Part shown: in pieces, positions 61,952 to 64,000 of the stretch
Layout of the letters: each line of letters begins with the position of its first letter
Numbering within the stretch: the first letter of the stretch is position 1
Assembly: GCF_013664685.1 (NCBI RefSeq)
Contig: NZ_JAAKDE010000010.1
Span: 1-64,000, forward strand
Reading direction: 5' to 3'
DNA length: 64,000 nucleotides
From: Capillibacterium thermochitinicola
Lineage (GTDB): Bacteria; Bacillota; UBA4882; UBA10575
The notes under the pieces: generated by a model
What the model was told of the DNA's origin: nothing
Databases searched by the model: none
Seen by the model: only the letters and a program-made list of their open reading frames with translations
Position numbers and translations under genes: made by a program

Positions 61952-62869
61952 ATGGAGACCATCAAACAGGTTTACCTGATTGGGCTGGGGGCGGTGGGCA
62001 GCGCCTATGCCGCGAAAATGAATGAAGCCGAACCCGGCCTGGTCAAGGTGATCGTTGATCCGCAGCGCCTGGCGGCCTACCGGCAGGCGGAGATTCTTGT
62101 GAACGGGAAACCCTGCCGGTTCACCTTTGTCACCCCGGAGCAGGCCGCTGAAAAAGCGGACCTGATCCTGATCGCGGTCAAAGGGCATCACTTGGCCGAG
62201 GCCATTACAATGATCCGCCCCTTTGTCGGCGAGGAGACCATCATCATGTCCCTGTTGAATGGGATTACCAGTGAAGAGGAGATTGGCCGGGCTTATGGTC
62301 CGGAGAAACTCCTCCATGCTTTTGTGGTCAGTACCGATGCGACCCGGGCAGGGAGATCGACCAACTATGCCAACCTGGGCCGGATTGTCTTTGGCGACAA
62401 GGATAATCCGGCTTCGCCGAAGGTAAAAGCGGTCCAGGCCCTCTTTGACCGGACGGGGGTTCCCTATACGATCCCCGCCGACATTCTGCGGGAGCTGTGG
62501 TGGAAGTTTATGCTGAACGTGGGGCTTAATCAGGTCTCCGCGGTTTTAAAGGCTCCTTACGGTGTTTTTCAGAAGGTCAAGGAAGCGCGGGAATTGATGG
62601 CCATGGCCTGCCGGGAAGTTTTGGCGATTGCGCAGCGGATCGGGATCAACCTGACCGCCGCAGATATCGACGCTTATCATGACCTCATTGCCCGGCTGGC
62701 CCCGGAAGGGAAGACTTCGATGCTCCAGGATGTGGAGGCAGGCCGCAAAACCGAAGTGGAAAGCTTTGCCTGGACGGTGGTGGCACTCGGGGAGAAATAC
62801 GGGGTGCCGACGCCGGTGAATGCGTGTTTGGGGCGGATGATCGCGACTTTGGAGCAGACTTACCGCTAG
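61952..62869 (+). CDS. panE: 2-dehydropantoate 2-reductase
   Basis: NADPH-dependent ketopantoate reductase (pantothenate and CoA synthesis), 305 residues. Rossmann motif LIGLGAVGSAYAAK at the N-terminus, catalytic Lys in ELWWKFMLNVGLNQVSAVL, and SMLQDVEAGRKTEVESFAWTVVALG with the conserved Glu near the end. ATG 61952 has a GGAGTTT site further upstream. It could also be a related ketoacid reductase, because several paralogs share this pattern. Confidence 0.87.
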   Translation: METIKQVYLIGLGAVGSAYAAKMNEAEPGLVKVIVDPQRLAAYRQAEILVNGKPCRFTFVTPEQAAEKADLILIAVKGHHLAEAITMIRPFVGEETIIMSLLNGITSEEEIGRAYGPEKLLHAFVVSTDATRAGRSTNYANLGRIVFGDKDNPASPKVKAVQALFDRTGVPYTIPADILRELWWKFMLNVGLNQVSAVLKAPYGVFQKVKEARELMAMACREVLAIAQRIGINLTAADIDAYHDLIARLAPEGKTSMLQDVEAGRKTEVESFAWTVVALGEKYGVPTPVNACLGRMIATLEQTYR

Positions 62870-62923
62870 GAGAATTGGCACGGCAACGGCAAGAAAGGTG
62901 AAACCAAATCCGCACAGAGGATA

Positions 62924-63661
62924 GTGATCGTCATCAGCAAAAAGGCAAGAAAGATAATTATCCCCAATACTTTTTACGGCCGGTTGGTGCCGGCTGTTTT
63001 TCTTCGTCGTTTGCACCGTTTCGCCGCCGAGGTGGAGACGGCGGAGGGGCGGGGGACCGTTCATATTCCCAACTCCGGCCGCTTGCAAGAGCTGTTGTTT
63101 CCCGGGAATAAAGTGGGACTGAATTTTGAGGGACATGCGGGGCGGAAGACCAGCTATACGCTGGTGGCCGCGGAAACGGAAGCGGGGTGGGCTTTCATTG
63201 ATGCCCGTCTGCCCAACCGTATTTTGGCCAAGGCCTGGCGAAAGTTGCCGCCCCTGAGCGTCTATGACCGGGTTTACCCGGAAAGAACCTGGGGGAGTAG
63301 CCGGTTCGATCTGGCGCTCAAAAAGGACGACTCCGCGGAGACGGCCTGGTTGGAAGCAAAGTGCGTCACTTTGGTGTGGGAGGGGGGCGGGCTTTTTCCT
63401 GATGCCCCGACGGAACGGGGCAGAAGGCACCTTCTGGAGCTGGCGAAGCTTAGCACCGCAGGGAAAAAGGCCTTTGTCCTCTTTTTTCTGCAGCATCCGG
63501 GGGGAGTGAGCGTCCAGGCCAATGCGGAGACGGATCCGAAGTTCGCGGCGGCGATGGCGGCCGCCGCCCAAGCGGGCGTGGCTTTTCACGCCTACCGGGT
63601 AATGCCGACGGAAGAAACGGTGGTTTTAACGGAAGTGCCGGTGTTATTACCGCCGGAGTGA
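62924..63661 (+). CDS. sfsA: SfsA-family DNA/RNA nuclease
   Basis: Protein of 245 residues matching SfsA. Visible marks: RRLHRFAAEVETAEGRGTVHIPNSGRLQELLFPG, SSRFDLAL, WLEAKCVTLVWEGGGLFPDAPTERGRRHLLEL and VLFFLQHPGGVSVQANAETDPKFAAAM. The family has a nuclease-like fold with DxD/ExK residues. GTG 62924 follows AGAGG. The start region between the ketopantoate reductase and this gene is short and shows no other gene. Confidence 0.92.
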   Translation: MIVISKKARKIIIPNTFYGRLVPAVFLRRLHRFAAEVETAEGRGTVHIPNSGRLQELLFPGNKVGLNFEGHAGRKTSYTLVAAETEAGWAFIDARLPNRILAKAWRKLPPLSVYDRVYPERTWGSSRFDLALKKDDSAETAWLEAKCVTLVWEGGGLFPDAPTERGRRHLLELAKLSTAGKKAFVLFFLQHPGGVSVQANAETDPKFAAAMAAAAQAGVAFHAYRVMPTEETVVLTEVPVLLPPE

Positions 63662-63810
63662 AGAGGTGCCGGTGTGATACTGAAAGGAGTCGGGAACCGG
63701 TTCGTACAGAAAAAAGGATTAGGAAAAGACAAATGTGTAATGTGTGATCAACGCTTACTGGGGATCAATAAAAGTGCTTACCGGCTTGAAATGACCGGAT
63801 TAAGCGGTTC

Positions 63811-64000
63811 TTATCCGCGTGGCCTTGTTGACGGGCGCGCGCGGGGACCAAAACGGTTGGTTCCCGCGACGCCCAGGAGAATCAGCACACCGCCGACCAG
63901 GTGGTACCAATGGAAGGGTTCACCCCGGAGGCCGATCCCGGCCGCCACCGAAACAATGGTGGCCAGGTTGGCAAAGACCGCGCTGCGGGCGGCACCAATC
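63811..64000 (-). CDS. EamA/DMT-family transporter, C-terminal end only
   Basis: The minus strand from the window edge reads IGAARSAVFANLATIVSVAAGIGL, then HWYHLVGGVLILLGVAGTNRF, and stops at TAA 63811-63813. This is the last helices of a 10-helix drug/metabolite transporter. The gene continues beyond base 64000. The gap 63662-63810 contains an imperfect GCTTACCGG...CCGGATTAAGC stem that could terminate both sfsA and this gene. Confidence 0.8.
   Translation of the reverse strand, partial: IGAARSAVFANLATIVSVAAGIGLRGEPFHWYHLVGGVLILLGVAGTNRFGPRARPSTRPRG

Noticed and set aside
62546-63589. A 347-codon minus-strand frame opposite panE and sfsA
   Set aside because: It crosses two convincing genes and its translation is low-complexity and without motifs; a codon-bias shadow.
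1-64000. CRISPR arrays, rRNA, tRNA, insertion sequences and prophage genes
   Set aside because: No regular spaced repeats, no conserved RNA cores, and no transposase, integrase or phage structural motifs were seen on either strand.

Overview
The window is about 53% G+C by eye, densely coded, with strong AGGAGG-type ribosome binding sites, frequent GTG/TTG starts and tight operons. Gene content (hybrid-cluster protein, oxygen-independent sugar, nucleoside and amino-acid ABC systems, an ECF vitamin transporter, YesM/YesN signalling) points to an anaerobic Firmicutes/Clostridia-like bacterium. One operon encodes a LolA-like lipoprotein carrier and a predicted beta-barrel ending in aromatic Phe, which suggests a diderm (outer-membrane) member. 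Species is not determined. All calls come from reading the sequence; no searches were run.

Layout. 1-2.2 kb: end of an FGGY sugar kinase plus araD. 2.4-3.4 kb: an AEC-family carrier (minus). 3.7-9.6 kb: TetR regulator, LolD-like ATPase, two FtsX permeases, LolA-like protein and beta-barrel. 10-20.6 kb: a YtfQ-type sugar ABC importer, followed by an orphan Cache sensor protein, a second sugar-binding protein, a YesM histidine kinase and a YesN regulator whose frame is broken at an 11-A run. 20.9-24.1 kb: truncated Uma2, M48 protease, DUF3842, purC. 24.2-28 kb: an ECF transporter (A, A, T, S) plus a conserved hypothetical gene, preceded by a promoter and an attenuator-like leader with an internal near-repeat. 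28.3-34.3 kb: type I restriction-modification hsdM-hsdS-hsdR. 34.7-35.7 kb: AraC/GyrI regulator. 35.8-37.4 kb: split YeeE/YedE sulfur transporter plus rhodanese behind a CsoR/CstR-like operator.

37.6-43.5 kb: AEC carrier, crotonase, a BKACE gene fused out of frame to the back half of a DUF1537 kinase, a hydroxyacid dehydrogenase with a stop at codon 4, a GntR regulator and the C-terminal relic of a TctA permease. This looks like a decaying four-carbon acid catabolism locus. 43.6-47.5 kb: hemerythrin, hcp with its iron-sulfur partner, and a divergent Crp/Fnr regulator with two matching palindromes between them. 47.5-51 kb: MerR/TipAS regulator with its own promoter/operator, GNAT, HAD phosphatase, small membrane protein, uridine-kinase-like protein. 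51.1-53.6 kb: polar amino-acid ABC importer (minus). 54-56.9 kb: large hybrid histidine kinase. 57-61.9 kb: BMP-type nucleoside ABC importer. 62-64 kb: ketopantoate reductase, sfsA and the end of an EamA transporter.

The strongest candidates for new biology are the sugar-sensing cluster (two binding proteins, orphan Cache protein, kinase, slippery regulator), the ECF operon with its leader and conserved unknown gene, and the envelope-transport operon. The decaying acid locus is the clearest example of genome erosion.
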